A DNA stretch of 64,000 bases from Stromatinia cepivora (taxonomy: Eukaryota > Ascomycota > Leotiomycetes > Helotiales > Sclerotiniaceae): contig RCTD01000005.1 in NCBI GenBank assembly GCA_014898415.1, positions 1,922,001 through 1,986,000 of the forward strand, read 5' to 3'. How positions within the stretch are numbered: the first letter of the stretch is position 1; the number at the start of each line of letters is the position of its first letter. The position numbers and the translations under genes are program-made. Shown in pieces: positions 12,001 through 25,091 of the stretch. A model generated the notes under the pieces. The model had not been told where the DNA came from and ran no database searches. It was given only the letters and a program-made list of their open reading frames with translations.

Positions 12001-13815
12001 GATCTTACGACACAGCCCAATCAAGGCAGAGATTCAAATTCGACAGAATCGACAGAAACAAAACAAAGCAGAGATAACAATAAGAGACAGAAACATCCCC
12101 CAACCTCCCAAGACGTTCATCAAACAATAAGCGCCCCGCCGCGGCACACCAAAAAAATAAACATCTGATCCGACTTATTCTCGCTCTTCGAATTCGCCGG
12201 TCACCTCATCCTCACATTATCACAATCCAAAGGATCACCATTCACCCGTCGTGTGCCTGTCTACACGACGATCTACCTTATCTTTTCTCATAATCGTGAT
12301 TTCAATGCACGCTAATGCATGCTGTATATGCATATTTGACTACCTACAGCCATATATCTCAACTCTCGACATTCCAGAAAATACTTAATTTCCATATGGT
12401 TTCCCAAAAAGACAATCAATCATTGAACATTGAACACTTGTCCAATAATTTCCCGGTAAAATGTCGAGACGACGTAAAAATCCAATGTGGAAATGCTGGA
12501 AATGCCAAGCCAAGGCAGGAATCAATTTACATGTATGTACTATTACTCGCATCGTTCTAGCTTGCATCAATCAGGAAGGCCATACCAAGAGAAAGGAACC
12601 AGAAAACATTGGTTGATAACTTAATATTCAGAATAATCGATCCGATTACCCAATTTCTCTATTCGGTCAACTGATCTGATGTGCCTTTCCCTAAATGAGT
12701 TGGAATTGTTCATCGTAACCTTCCTCATAAGTTTCAACGTTCAAATAAAAAAAAATAAAAAAAATGAAGATATATTTCGTCACCTCTAGTTCTCGTTATC
12801 ATCTAGCGGTATCTTATCACTCACTCACTCGTGATTTTGCATACGTGCGGCAAGATAATATAAAACAACACCATAAGCAATGAACAAGCATCCCACTTAA
12901 TCACATAGTGATGACACCTAATCTAAGACAATACTACCTAGGTATACAGAATACAGCACCCGATAGTGGCTCATGCTCATGCTCAGTATGATAGCATCCC
13001 CGGTATATATCCGGATTAAAAACATACGTTGTGAAGCTATTCATTCTACGCTTTCTAACCAAACGATGATAAACCTTCAGAATTAAACATTAACGGAAGA
13101 ATAGAATAAGAAAATAGGAAATTAAGAACGGATAAACTCGGCGTAAGCTTGTGTAAGCTTGTTTCTACATCGGCCAAGGTGCTCGTTTGAGAAGGGGGCG
13201 AGTTATAGGCTATTCTCAACTTTGTTCCTTGATTTGATTCTCCTCCTATTTGATAACATTAATATTGATTGAATGCACTTACTTGCCTTATTTACATGAA
13301 ATATGCAGAAAGTAAAGTGTGCACTATAAACGCAGTACTGGTACGTGTGCAAGATGGAAGATGATTTGCGATACGAGTAACGAGATGAGAGAAATGTAAA
13401 ATTACTCCATAGGTAGGTAGGTTCATAAATACCTCCATCTTTTGGGAGTACCGGTAAGAATACAAATACAAATACAATATCTTTCGTTCCACAACAAATC
13501 TAATCTGATACACCGTGATACCATCAATACCATTAATGATGAATCCGTAATATACAAAGCAGAGTACAAAGTAAGAAAAGCCATCGCAAATAACTTCTAC
13601 GAAGATTACCTAGTAAATGGCAGTAGATCTAATCTTACATCTTACATCTCACATATGGTCAAAGCAAACTACAAACTACAAACAATAAGGACCTTCCTTA
13701 TCGGACCTACGCTTACCAGAAGATGACTTGTCACCCTTAAGGTTAGCGGAGTACTTCGTAATAAGCAACAAATTGAGCAGGTGTTCGAGCTTCAAAGATA
13801 AGGAAAATGAATATA
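9005..13815. other. AT-rich gene desert
   Basis: No family-level coding signal is visible in either strand over 4.8 kb. Landmarks are a run of 11 C followed by T and A runs (10789-10818), many TA-rich stretches, and the palindrome TACCTAGGTA at 11059-11068 and 12935-12944. Open frames at 9314-9544, 12315-12560 and 13442-13726 are short, low-complexity and unrecognised. Old inactivated repeats are the likely content, but I could not reconstruct an LTR or transposase. Confidence 0.4.
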
Positions 13816-14262
13816 CGGAGGTTGATGGGGTAAGTATTGTAAAACATACCAAAAAATGACTATACTTGGTTTCACAGACAGGGATTCTGATTAATAATAT
13901 CATTACATTGATTGAGAATTTGTATAGTGAAATCTAAATGATTAAAGTATTGTAAATTCTTAATTATCTATTTAAAAATTATTCAAAATCATTTAAAATC
14001 ATTCAAAATCTTTAATTTTTTATTCAAAAATCTATTCTAAAGTTATTGAAAAAGATTATATAAACTTTAAAAACTTCAAAATCATTAAATTGTTGAAATT
14101 TTATTGAAATCCTTGAAATACAATCAAAATTTTCAAAATTCGAAATTTGAAGGGAGAACAGTTCAATATCTATTCAAATTGTTTAAAACAGTATCAAAAG
14201 ACAAGAAAAACAGCGATTTGTAGATAAAAAATGTCTTATAATACTTACCCCATCAATCTTCG
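13816..14262. mobile_element. 447-bp MITE with 32-bp TIRs and TA target duplication (Tc1/mariner-like)
   Basis: The left end 13816-13847 and the reverse complement of the right end 14231-14262 match at 28 of 32 positions and share the uninterrupted core TTGATGGGGTAAGTATT. All four mismatches are G/A transitions, as expected from repeat-induced point mutation or deamination. TA dinucleotides flank both ends (13814-13815 and 14263-14264), the duplication left by Tc1/mariner/pogo transposases. The interior is strongly AT-rich with repeated ATTCAAAATC-like segments and no open transposase frame, so the element is non-autonomous. Confidence 0.85.
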
Positions 14263-14264
14263 TA

Positions 14265-16996
14265 GGTACTTGAGTACCTATACGGGAAACGAACAGTTGG
14301 TTCCTAAAAGCGGGAGCGAGTGAAAATGACAAAAAGAAATTTCGATCTAAATTTATTTCGGTATTATGGAAATCGCAAACACCGATAGAATTCTGAATGA
14401 TTGAGTAATATTATCGAGTTTATTTAAATATTACAGTTTATATTGTAATTTATTATATAGTTAATATAATATTATAATGGTTTATTTTCAATTAATTATA
14501 TTCGAGATTATTTTTTCAAACTCTATATATTATATTACTTAGTACTTTTAATTAGATAATATATTAAAATTAATAAAATATTATAATTCTTGATTGATTC
14601 GATTGAAATATTATAATCAAAATTTTAAAAGTTTTATAATTTAATAATTGAAGAATTAAATACAATCTATAAAGTAATACCCAAAAAAAAAAAGTTCCAA
14701 ATCCTCGATTCTGATAGAGGTGATATGAGTGAGATAATATTCAATTGAATTTAGTTTCAAAATAGCTTTTGTCATTTCAATCCCTCCCCTTTTAGCCTAC
14801 TAGCGCTACATACCTAGTAATCAGGCGATTATTTTCCGGGTCCATCTTTAGTCTTGACAAGACAACGTGCGTGCGTCCCCAGAACTCCAAGCTCCAAACT
14901 CAAAAAGTAGGTAGAACTACCTAGGTAGGTACTTTAAGTTTGAGTTTTGATCGACCTTTTCCCTCCAATGTAAATTTACAATAATCCTACCTACCTATGT
15001 AGTACCTACCCGGTTTTTCTAAAAGTTCGTAGAGGTCCAAAAGGTCTAATGGCTTCCAAGTAATTCCCCATCGAATATCGTGGCAAAAATGCTTATTAGT
15101 ACTCTTCTCTAGGTACGAAGTATAACCTTTCTCGCATATGAATTTACTCGGTATGATCTAAAGATCTTGTCATTCGTTGCTTCTTATCATTTGTATCTTG
15201 GCGCGGTTGGGGTATATTCCGCATGGGGCTTTTCGCGGAGGGTGGGACATGGCTCCCCCTCCCTTGTACTCTATCAGTAGACCCAATCGATCCATACGGT
15301 ATTATTGCTCGAATGTAGTTACTCTGTATATATATATCGGTATCGCCACGGAAACAATACCTTCGATACATACTTCTAGAAGATTACTCTATTGAGGGTA
15401 GCAGGGACGGGGGAGGAGAGATATCTAGATTCTAATGTGAACAGTTGGCGTTACGTTGAACAAATTAGACAATGATTTCTTGATCCGGGCCTTTTAAGTT
15501 CTACCTCCTGAAGAGAAAGCTGTCGTGTTCTCTATCCGCCCCTAGTCTATCTCCTGTAGCTTTCTCATTTAAGGGATAATTCCTCATACCGACAATAAAC
15601 AGGACTTGTATAGGTATTTATGATCCAATATACAAATTTAGTATTTCTAGACTTCTTATTATATTTGACCAGATTATTTCTAGATCTGCGATAAAAGTTC
15701 GAGTCGTTATCATGTCAATTTTTGACGTGATGACGGTTGTTGATCTGAATGATCCTATGTAGGTTACTATGTATCCACTTCTCGAAACCTAGATAACCAG
15801 ATTTATGGTGAAGATTATAAAAAGTTATCAGCAAATCAATCAATGGCACCATCCATAAACCTGCAAGCACCCGCCCCATTCGAATTCTGCATTAAACCCC
15901 GGAGCTAGTAAAGCACGCTAGATTTAATAGTCTGTTTCAGACCTCTCTGATTGGTTATTTATCTATCTTTCCCCCCTTCCCCAGTTCAGCTTATCGGCTA
16001 TCCCTAGCAATATTCAATGCGTATGAATCGTATGATTGGTTAGATGAGATTCCTGTGTACCAAAGACTAATAAGATCAATGGGATTAGCGAATTCGAATT
16101 TCTTTCCATATGTCGAATGTGAAAAGCATTATCTTCTCGCCGCCCCTCTAAAAATGGCAGGTCTGTCTATCGGCGGACTCCCCGAAAATAACACCTAGAC
16201 CCTAGATGAAATCTGACATTGGGAGAAACATGGGGAGTTATCATCTCTTCCTTTGCATTTCAAGCCTCAAGTTTGATTTGTGCTTTACGATTTTATTTGT
16301 TCCTAGGCGCTCTCACGGCTTGGATTGTTAAACTTGGGCGTAACGGATGCCTAAATAGCCCGCATGCTAAATCGAAACAATTGAGGGTGACATTCAAAGC
16401 ATCAGCCAATCTGTACAGCTTGTACGACCTGCCCTACCAAGCCTACTGATATTTGTTACTATATGGTGAAACAACCCTTGTCATTAAGCACGAATTAAAT
16501 CCCGTATCTGTAATCCTTAGTGGTTTGTGGCTTTTCTGCCAGAACGCCTCGAATCCATGTTTTCTGATAATGAAAAGAGCTTTTCCAAAATTCACTCCAA
16601 ACATGAATAACGACTAATTCGTAATAGGATTGATTGAACTTTGGGTATACGGCACCCCCGTTTTCAAACCCTTGTAATTGATTTTTGATCCTGGCTGATG
16701 CACATGTTGGGTTATCCCAAAGCTTTCCAAATCACATCTGGTGGGCCGACGAGCTGGAAATTGAAACCAACTTGCAGCTGCAGAAAGGCTTGTAATGGCG
16801 TTTTTGTGCAGCAGGGTATATCGAACCGCCCAAATATTAATTCACTAGTCGCGCTTCTTGGGTATCATTTCACCCTTCACCTTCAATGCTCGTGTATGTA
16901 TAAAGTCGCTTGACCTTCCCCTCCTGTATCAATTTCCTCTTCTTCTTTTCCTATCTCCTCCCTGTCAATATTGATCCATTTCCTCAACCACAAAAC
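14265..16996. other. AT-rich then mixed intergenic DNA upstream of the permease
   Basis: 14380-14700 is almost entirely A/T. 14900-15011 is crowded with TAGGTA/TACCTA words, including the palindrome TACCTAGGTA at 14918-14927. From about 15.2 kb composition becomes ordinary, but I see no gene; frames at 15177-15395, 16219-16449 and 16698-16913 have no recognisable domain. The last few hundred bases are the permease promoter and 5' UTR. Confidence 0.4.
16899..16905 (+). promoter_or_regulatory. Possible TATA box of the amino acid permease
   Basis: TATAAAG lies about 98 bp before the permease ATG, a usual distance for fungal TATA elements. The transcription start is not known from sequence. Confidence 0.35.
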
Positions 16997-18955
16997 ATGG
17001 AGAAGGAACACTACAACGTCGACGAGTCGCCTGACTATAACGGAAGCAATGCCCGCGCTCAATATGTCGATCCTGCTACCGGCCACGCAACAAAGGCTGC
17101 TGGCTTGAAAGAAGCTGGTGAGATCTATGGAAATATCGAAACCGCTGAGGAATATGGTTACGTTACTCGAGGGTAAGGCTTATAATGACCCAGATAACTC
17201 CTGGTCAACGAAAGCTAACTGTAACTTGACTTGTAGATTGAAATCGAGACATATTCAATTTATTGCGCTCGGTGGTACCATCGGTACTGGTCTTTTCTTG
17301 GGTATTGGAGGTGCTCTAACACAAGCCGGTCCTCTCTCGATTCTCTTGGGTTACAGTTTTACTGGTATTGCCATCTTTGCTATGATGCAGTGCCTGGGTG
17401 AGATGGCTACATGGTTACCTTTGCCTGGAGCTATCCCGCAATTCTGTGCTCGTTATGTTGATGATGCGCTCGGATTTGCTGTCGGATGGAATGTAAGTGG
17501 ATTCACTCTCACTGTTTTGTCGTAGGAACCTGCGGCAGGCTCTTGGGGATAACGCAGTCTATTATCATTCACCCAGGGTCTGATGTCATGAGCTCGTACT
17601 GATTATGGTGGTCGAATAGAACTGGTATTCCGCTGCAATCACCCTATGTGCCGAAATCTCAGCCGCTTCTGTCGTTATCCAATACTGGCCCGGAGCAGTG
17701 CACATCAGTGTCGCCGTCTGGATCAGTATAATTATCGTTCTCGTCATCTGCCTCAACATCTTCGCGGTTTCAATATATGGAGAGGCCGAGTTCCTGTTCG
17801 CCAGTATCAAAATTATTACAATCGTGGGACTTTTGATCATGGCGTTCATTGTGGATCTCGGAGGAAATCCTAAGAATGATCGTTTAGGATTCCGTTACTG
17901 GAAGCATGGACAAGCAATGAAGGAATATGACTCTACTGGGGACACAGGTCGATTCCTTGGTCTCTTCTCAACTCTTGTCAACGCTGCATTCTCGTATGGT
18001 GGTGTTGAATTGGTTGCTGTAGCCGCCGGTGAAGCTGAGAATCCACGCAAGAACATTCCAAAGGCAGTCCGCAGAGTTTTCTGGCGTATCTTGTTCTTCT
18101 ATGTCCTTGGTTCATTGGCTATTGGTGTCCTCGTTTCCTCCAGCGATAAACATTTGCTCAAGGCTCAAGAAGAAGGTGCTCCTGGTGCCGCTCGATCCCC
18201 GTGGGTTATTGGTATCCAAAATGCCGGTATTCCAGTTTTGCCATCAATCATCAACGCAGTCATCTTAACCTCCGCAACTTCTTCCGCCAATGCCTTCTTG
18301 TATACCGGATCTCGTTACTTGTTCGCCCTTGCTCAAAACAAACAAGCTCCAAGATTTCTTCTCCGATGCAGCAAGGCAGGTGTTCCATACTGGGCTGTCC
18401 TTTGCACAGCATCAATCTCTCTCATCACATATTTGTCAGTTGGTTCCGGTGGTGCAGCGACCGCCTTCACATGGTTTCAGAATTTGACCACCATTGCATC
18501 CCTTTTCACATGGTGCTCCATTTGCGTTGCCTACATTCAATTCTATAAAGCTTTAGCAGCCCAAGGTGTCGATAGAAACACCCTCGTCTTCAAAAGTAGA
18601 TTCCAACCTTATACCGCTTACATCTCATTGGGTTTCTTCATCGTCATCATTTTCTTCAATGGATTTGATGTCTTTGTTGGCCAGAACCACTCTCACTGGA
18701 ATATTACTAGTAAGTACATCCTCTGAATATTTTGAGAATAAACCTAACTTTATAGATTTCCTCACCGCATACATCGGAATTCCAATCTTCTTCGTGCTTT
18801 ACGGCTTCTGGAAGATCTTGAAACGCACGAAGTGGGTCTCACCAGCTGATGCCGATATCTACACTGGCAAGGCCGCACTTGATGCAGAGGATGGACAATG
18901 GCCAGATTTGACACCAAGAAATGTCTGGGAGAGAATTTGGTTCTGGATTGCGTAG
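16997..18955 (+). CDS. Amino acid permease (APC superfamily, YAT family)
   Basis: Four exons (16997-17172, 17237-17492, 17620-18709, 18756-18955) give 573 aa. Introns are GT-AG with good branch sites, and joins are clean (TRG|LKSRH, GWN|NWYS, NIT|NFLTAY). The protein starts with a soluble acidic N-terminus of about 58 residues, then LKSRHIQFIALGGTIGTGLF, the family signature at the first membrane span. Further YAT marks are MQCLGEMATWLPLPGA, NAAFSYGGVELVAVAAGEAENPRK split across two phrases, and TSATSSANAFLYTGSRYLFALA. About twelve spans are readable. The C-terminal tail ends VWERIWFWIA, the WE..W-type end common in these permeases and linked in yeast to plasma-membrane sorting. It should import amino acids by proton symport; specificity cannot be read. 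Length is normal (yeast members are about 540-660 aa). Confidence 0.95.
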
Positions 18956-20685
18956 ATGAGGGCGCGTGGAAGATTTTGCTTTATACTTTGTGTACTTTGT
19001 ATGATGGATTGAATACCCAATTAGGCTCAGATCTCATCCGTCGCGCTTTAATGCATACCCTAAGATATCCCGGTTATTAAGGAAGACTTTTAGATTTGAT
19101 TCCTTTCTGTCTTTGATCTATGACGACGATTTGTGGATGTCCTATAATTGATGAGATTAATGTTTGGAATGCTTAATACCCTATGTCTTGTTGTTGTGAG
19201 CCTCCTTACTCCTTTTTATTGCCATTATTAACTCTCTTCCCTTTCACCTCATTGTTGAAGAATTTTGCCATCAATAAGTTGAAGGAAATGTCGAGATCAT
19301 TATTCCTTTGCTATAGGAATGGGATGAGGGAAAGAACCGAACTCAAAATCCACGAAACCATGAAACCCTCTAAACCCCAAACTCAACATCAGGAATTCTT
19401 GTAAGACTTATTACTTTCCGCCCCCAAAAGTGTAAGTAAACTTCGAGATCTTTTCATTTTGAAAGATAACTTACTGATGCTCTCTAGCATATATATATGA
19501 CTTAATTTCCAAACTGTGCATCAGAATGCAATGCTGACCCAATCGCAAGTTGTTGCAATCGGTTCCTCCACATAGACTTTTCCCTTCTCCTTCAATCATG
19601 ATCGAATCAATTGAATAAAAAACATAACAAGATTTCCTCAATAAACACCATACATATAAATATCAAAATCGGCAATGCAAAACCCCATTTTGGAGAGAGA
19701 GAGAAAGAAAGAAGTTTTTTTTTAAAAAAAATAAGAAATAACCAACTTCTTCTTCTCCAAATCGTGCATCGCATTCCTTCTTAGTCATAGTTCTGTAAGT
19801 AAGTCGATATAGTGGGGCTCGGCACACGGCACTAAAACTATAGTAAAACTATAGTAAAGCTTGATTGATTACCGACCCGGTAGATTGATGATCAATCACT
19901 CACTAATTTTTGGTATAAGAAATAAGAAATTAGAAATAAGAAGTGGATTCTTGATGTCATATCTAGTCATGATGGGATGGTTTATGAAGATTTGGTAAGT
20001 CTTACCATCTTACTTTCTGGACTCGGGGGGTTGTAAGATCTTAATAAGTAGGTAGTATACCTAGATTAGAAGTAGAGTAAAATGTATCCCATCCCAAGGA
20101 CTTTTTAAACTCCCATGTGCTAGATTTCAGTGCAGACCAAACAGAGCACGGTAAAAGATCTGCTTATACTAACTAACTTCTTGGATTTCCATCCCAAATC
20201 TGGCATATAGGAAGGTTAATATGGTAAATGTGGATGGTTGCTGGCCATGAATGTGGATATAGTAAATCAAAACATAACAATCACGACATCATGTCATGCT
20301 AGAAATCAGATCTAGTAAAGGAACCAGATCATAAAATCAACGTCATGATATTCCTGCTATCTGCCTATTGACCACCTAGCTACCAAGGAATCTACAACTA
20401 GTAAACCATCCATTCTCCATCCCAATACATACCAATAAGTATCAATAGTAGAGAAGAATTTTGGACCCGCCAATGCATAAACCCTAAAAATCAAAACCCA
20501 TCCATCCATCCAGAAATCCAAAATAAACGCACCATTAAGAAAAGGGGAATCATTAAGAGCAAATTGACAGATGCAATCCACCAAATCCAGTAAACCACAC
20601 CCAAAACCCACAAACATTCCCATCCCAATGCCCATGCCTATTCCCAATCCATCCCACCCAAAATGCACCAAAGCCACCACGAAAT
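18956..20685. other. Intergenic, convergent 3' ends
   Basis: This is downstream of both the permease (+) and the calpain gene (-). It holds UTR-like DNA with a short GA-rich stretch and a poly-T/poly-A tract near 19700-19735. Open frames at 19183-19404 and on the minus strand at 20357-20801 (rich in GWDGLGIGMGIG-like repeats) are unrecognised and look incidental. Confidence 0.4.
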
Positions 20686-23600
20686 TTAAACAATAATAAC
20701 CGAAGAACTCTCACTATCCTTCGGACTAGTGGTTTTAGATTCCGGTTCCGAGTCGGCTTCTTCCTTCTTATCTTCTTCCTTAATGCTGACTTCGACATCA
20801 ACTTCGACTTCTACTTTGACAATTGAGTCTGTGGTAGAATCCTCGACTTTGACATCATCGGTTTTCGCCTCCTCATCAGCTGGTTTCTTGGTTTCGGTGT
20901 CTGGTTCCGGGGTTGCAGTTTCGGACTTTGAAGATTCGTCGGTCTTCATCTCGGAATTTTCTTCTTGCTTCTCGCTTTCAACTATCTTGTCATCGCCATC
21001 TTGATTTCCCTGACTCTCCTTCTCTTTACTCTTCTTCTCCTTACTCTCCTTCTCCTCACTCTCCTCCTTCTCCTTCCCCTTCCCTTTACCCTCCTCCTCA
21101 ATCGCATCCGTCTTCTCCTCAATCGGACTATTCACCACACTTTCAACCGCCTTATCCGCCGCATCCGCCGCCGAATCATCCACATCCAACTTCTTCTCTC
21201 CAACCTCCATGGGATCCTCTTCCTCTTCCTCATCACTACTAATCTCCTCACCCATAATATCTCTCTTCTTTTTCTTCTTCGGTTCCTCCCACTTCCTCTC
21301 CCTCTTAACCGTAACCGTTACCGCACTTTCTTTACTATAAACCCTGAGTCCGACAACCAAAATCGCATTCCATGGATCCTTCTCAAATTCATCTTCTTCT
21401 CCTTCGGACTTATTGGGCGATGGAGGTGGAACTGCATTGATTTCGGCTTCAATTACATCGTCGAGGACTCCAACAGTGATGTCAGATATGTCAGAACAGA
21501 TGGATTCAAGATCGGAGTCGTCAGAATCGTCAGAGTCGTCAGAGTCGTCAGAGTCATCAAGGGGAGCTTTAAGAGGATCCGTGGCTGTGGTTAATGTGGA
21601 AGTAGATGCTGATGGATTGGTGGCTGTGACTGATTTGACATCGACGTTTATGGCCTTGACTTGAATAACTTTGTCTTCATTTGATTTGGTCCCAGTCTCT
21701 GTATTGAACGGTCCACCGATGGTCGTCATGTTTCCAAGCGCCTTCGATGTGACTCCAGAGCTTATTGTTGGTTTCTCAGTCCCTGATGGTTTATCGGGTG
21801 ATAAGTCGTCGGATTTTGTCTTTCCATCATCTTTGGTTTCAACCTCAATGGATTTGACTTCCACATCCTTTACTTCAGTCTTCGGGTCCTTATCACCAGC
21901 TTCTTTGGCAGTTTGTTCCGCAATCACCTTAGCAACATCTTCAGCTGCCTTTTTGGCTTCTTCTTCAGCTGCCTTTTGAGTTGCTTCCATAGCTGCTTTC
22001 TTGGCTTTCTTAGTTTTGGCCTTAGCCATGCGTTTGATTTTTTTCTCTTGAACTTTGCGTTTCTTCTTGTTATCATTATGAACCCTCTTTTTCTTTTCCT
22101 TCATCAATCTCTCCTTGACTTCTTTCCTCGCCTTATTCTTTCTCTTCTCCTCGGCTTGTTTTCTAGCCTTCTTCTCTTCGGGGGTCTCTTTGACAATTCC
22201 CTTAGCATGGGCTAAATCGTAAGATAGACCAATACGGGAAAGTTTATCACGACGTTTTTTGGCGTTATTACGGACAACATCTTCCACTGGTAAGGAGCTG
22301 CGGTCTTTGAAAGCTTTAACTTTCATCAAGACATCGTATTCACCAGCTGGGAGTTCAAGTTCAGCGGTAACAGAGCGACGCATCCAATAATTACCGTGAC
22401 TTCTAACAATGTAATCTTCCTCGCCAGCCTTGTGAATACGGAAAGACAATTCAAAACGATATTGTCCTTCGAGTCCACAGAAGTAACGACTGTCGAGTTG
22501 AGAGAGAACGATCATAACAGGCGCTGCATTGTCAAGAGTGAAAGAAAATTTAGTGTCATGATAATTGACGGTCCATGGAACTTCCATAGAGGCCCATGAC
22601 TGTGTAACCTTCCATTCTTCGGTAAAAAGTCTTGTGCGATCGAAGGTTTGAAACTTTTTGAGAAGATCGTCATAGGACATCCAGAATGAACCATCATCTC
22701 CGAAGCGATGCTCAAGTTTCTTCATCCATTCTGGTGTCCACTCTTTGCTTCCATCACCTATCACGAGTTAAAACTATAGAATATATGAGTGGGAAGTGTG
22801 ACTTACTCCATGCTCCTTTCCATTCACCTTCGCCCCATGGATTCCTCAGCAAGACAAGCCGTTGCCCATCCATCTCCACAGCTCGTAGGACTGAATATGC
22901 ATGACCTTCATAAATACCTTTCCTATAACCACGACCCCAGAATATACCAGCAGCACAACCGAATAGGAAATCTTTATTGACTTTCAACAATTCTTCTTTC
23001 CAGAAGTATTCCTTGTCGAGGATATCGGTGCTGAAGATTTCGGTTGTGACACCACCCGTAAGATCCTCAAGCCCTTCACCTGTAAAACCCCCTTCAATGG
23101 CGGCGTAGTCCTGTGATTTGTCAGTGAATGAGTTTTTCTTAGTTCGTGTCAAATAAACTTACCCCATGAGCCTTTGCATATGCCTTCTCTAGCAACGGCA
23201 ACCAAGTCTCATTTGGATCTTCGCACTGTGCAAAGTACAGTGCACCAGAATTACTCTGATAAATCTTGCGGTAATCTTCTTCGGAGTTGATACGTTGGCG
23301 ATCTTCGATGAGGTTACGTTCAATCCAACTCTCATCATAATCAGGCTTCGTCAAATAAAGCTTATCATCAATGATTTCAGATCTCCACTCCCCATCCCGA
23401 TGGAAAACGAATCCATAAACACCAATCTCCTCATCTCTGGCAACACAAACTTTTTCAATCAAGCCAGGTTTATTTCCTAATGTGCAAAGAGCTGCCATAA
23501 ACCAACAATCACCATCACGTCCTTGTCTGATATCATTTGCGGTGGCTCCGCTGACATAAAATTGAGGATTGTCGAATATATCACCGACTCTTTTGACAGA

Positions 23601-24201
23601 CCCAGGGCTGAATGTTGGTATTAATTTCTCACTCGTATTCTCGAGCATCTGCAGACAATCTCCTTTTCCCCACTTCAAATCGAACTCAATATCGAAGTGC
23701 GGGTCGCGGTATTTTTGGTTCACTCGACGACATTCTTTAACAATTTTCGCAACTTTTGCTTTGCATAGTGCTGCCGCTTCTTCATATGATGCAACGGCAT
23801 TCTTGCCTCTTGTGACAGGCTTGGATGCCTTCTGACCAGCTTTTGTTGTGTATAAGTTCTTGGGTAGGACAGTGGAAGCTAGGTTTCAGACACAAATCAG
23901 TATTTGTGTTATAGTTTCAGAAGTAGATTGTTCATAGCATACCTTTTCCTGGTGTCTTGCTCTTAAATTTGGCCCAAAATTCATCTATGGCATCTTGAGG
24001 GGAGATATGCTTGGTCTTCCTAACATCCGCTGCTGGAACAAACACAATATTTCCTCCAGGTCCTTGTTTCATAACCATTCGAGACTCGTCGGAGGAGGAA
24101 TCGTCGCTGCTAGAGTCGCAGGAAGGAGGAGAAGGAGGGGTAGCCATCTTGTTGAACCTCTTGCTGAACTTGCCGAGGCCTGGAGATGGTGGTACGGCCA
24201 T
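20686..24201 (-). CDS. Calpain-family cysteine protease (C2) with long charged C-terminal tail
   Basis: Four exons (24201-23943, 23878-23163, 23110-22807, 22757-20686) give 1116 aa. I start at the ATG at 24201 (MAVPPSPGLGKF); the open frame continues upstream only to a GTG. The catalytic triad is complete: C211 in QGRDGDCWFMAAL, H395 in YEGHAYSVL and N415 in LLRNPWGEGEWKG. Other calpain landmarks are HGDYAAIEGGFTGEG across the exon 2/3 join and WSDGSKEWTPEW across the exon 3/4 join. A C2L-like beta domain follows (VTQSWASMEVPWTVNYHDTK; YFCGLEGQYRFELSFR). The rest, about 500 residues, is low complexity: a Lys/Glu/Ala-rich probable helix (PEEKKARKQAEEKRKNK onwards), a Ser-Asp run (DSDDSDDSDD) and Glu/Lys/Ser-rich segments. 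Cytosolic calcium- or signal-regulated limited proteolysis is the family role. No penta-EF hand or transmembrane segment is seen, so it is an atypical calpain. Confidence 0.93.
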
Positions 24202-25091
24202 ATTTAAGTTCCCAATACCAGGCACTTACCAAATACACGCTCCTTCTGTGTAATCAATGCGCTCATTCGATTTCTCAAGCGCTCGTTCGATGAAATGTAC
24301 AGTGAATAGTCAAACGGGAACGATTTACAAAGTAACAGCTGAGAGAAGAGATGAATAGAAATGAGCAAATCAAACCTGCATGAAGGCAGAACTTCTTTAT
24401 ATAATATTTTACAACTTCAGCATCCCACCTAGAGTTGAACTGTACAACAGCTGGTTGGCGCTTACCTTCCACGGTCAGCGGTTGAGGGATCATTTGGTCT
24501 CGCCGCGCGACAATGACTGATCGAGTATACGCCTAGATCATTAATGCCAATCATCTCTGAGTGCATCACACGATTTATCACTTGCCGTACAATTATTCTG
24601 ATGAGATAACCAATCTGCGAACGGTGGCTGCTGTCGCCGCTCGTCTGATGTTGAGCAAAAGGCCAGGATTTCTTAACTGCATGACTAATTGTTGTAAGCT
24701 CGGAGCCTCATTACCTCACCGAGTATTCGGAGACCCAGAAAAATCCCAGATCTGTGGATAAATAGAGGTCGTGGCCTAGATACTGCCACAATGGATGACT
24801 CTTATGGCAAAATACAAAAGGAGGATATACTTTTTTATATCAGATGAACGGGTCGACTTGTAAGATAAAACCCATTAGTAAAATGGTGGGGGTGGAGGTG
24901 GGGGTCGCATGGACTTCCCCAATCTAGACTAACACCATCCTTTGGTTGCTCAAGTATCAAGAAATCGCGATTCTCCCAAGATTAGCTCATGGCTCTCATC
25001 ATATGTGTATATAAAGGTCGATAACCTATCTCGATACAAATACTCAAAGTAAGGTGTTCCGTTAATCCCAAGTGGAAGTTAAGTTGTCACA
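24202..25091. other. Divergent intergenic region, calpain / agmatinase genes
   Basis: This is the promoter region for both flanking genes. A minus-strand ATG frame at 24275-24493 (MIPQPLTVEGKRQPAVVQF) is intact for 72 residues but unrecognised, and could be an upstream ORF of the calpain transcript. A GT-rich stretch lies near 24883-24910. Confidence 0.35.
25008..25015 (+). promoter_or_regulatory. Probable TATA box of the agmatinase-family gene
   Basis: TATATAAA sits 77-84 bp before the ATG in otherwise mixed sequence, the usual place for a fungal TATA element. Confidence 0.45.

Noticed and set aside
14380..14740. A further TIR element in the AT-rich block after the TA-flanked MITE
   Set aside because: I compared both flanks in inverted orientation and found no arm longer than expected for AT-rich DNA and no target duplication.
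20913..21594. Long plus-strand frames rich in Leu, Ser and Pro
   Set aside because: They are the reverse reading of the Glu/Lys/Ser-rich calpain tail; composition explains their length.
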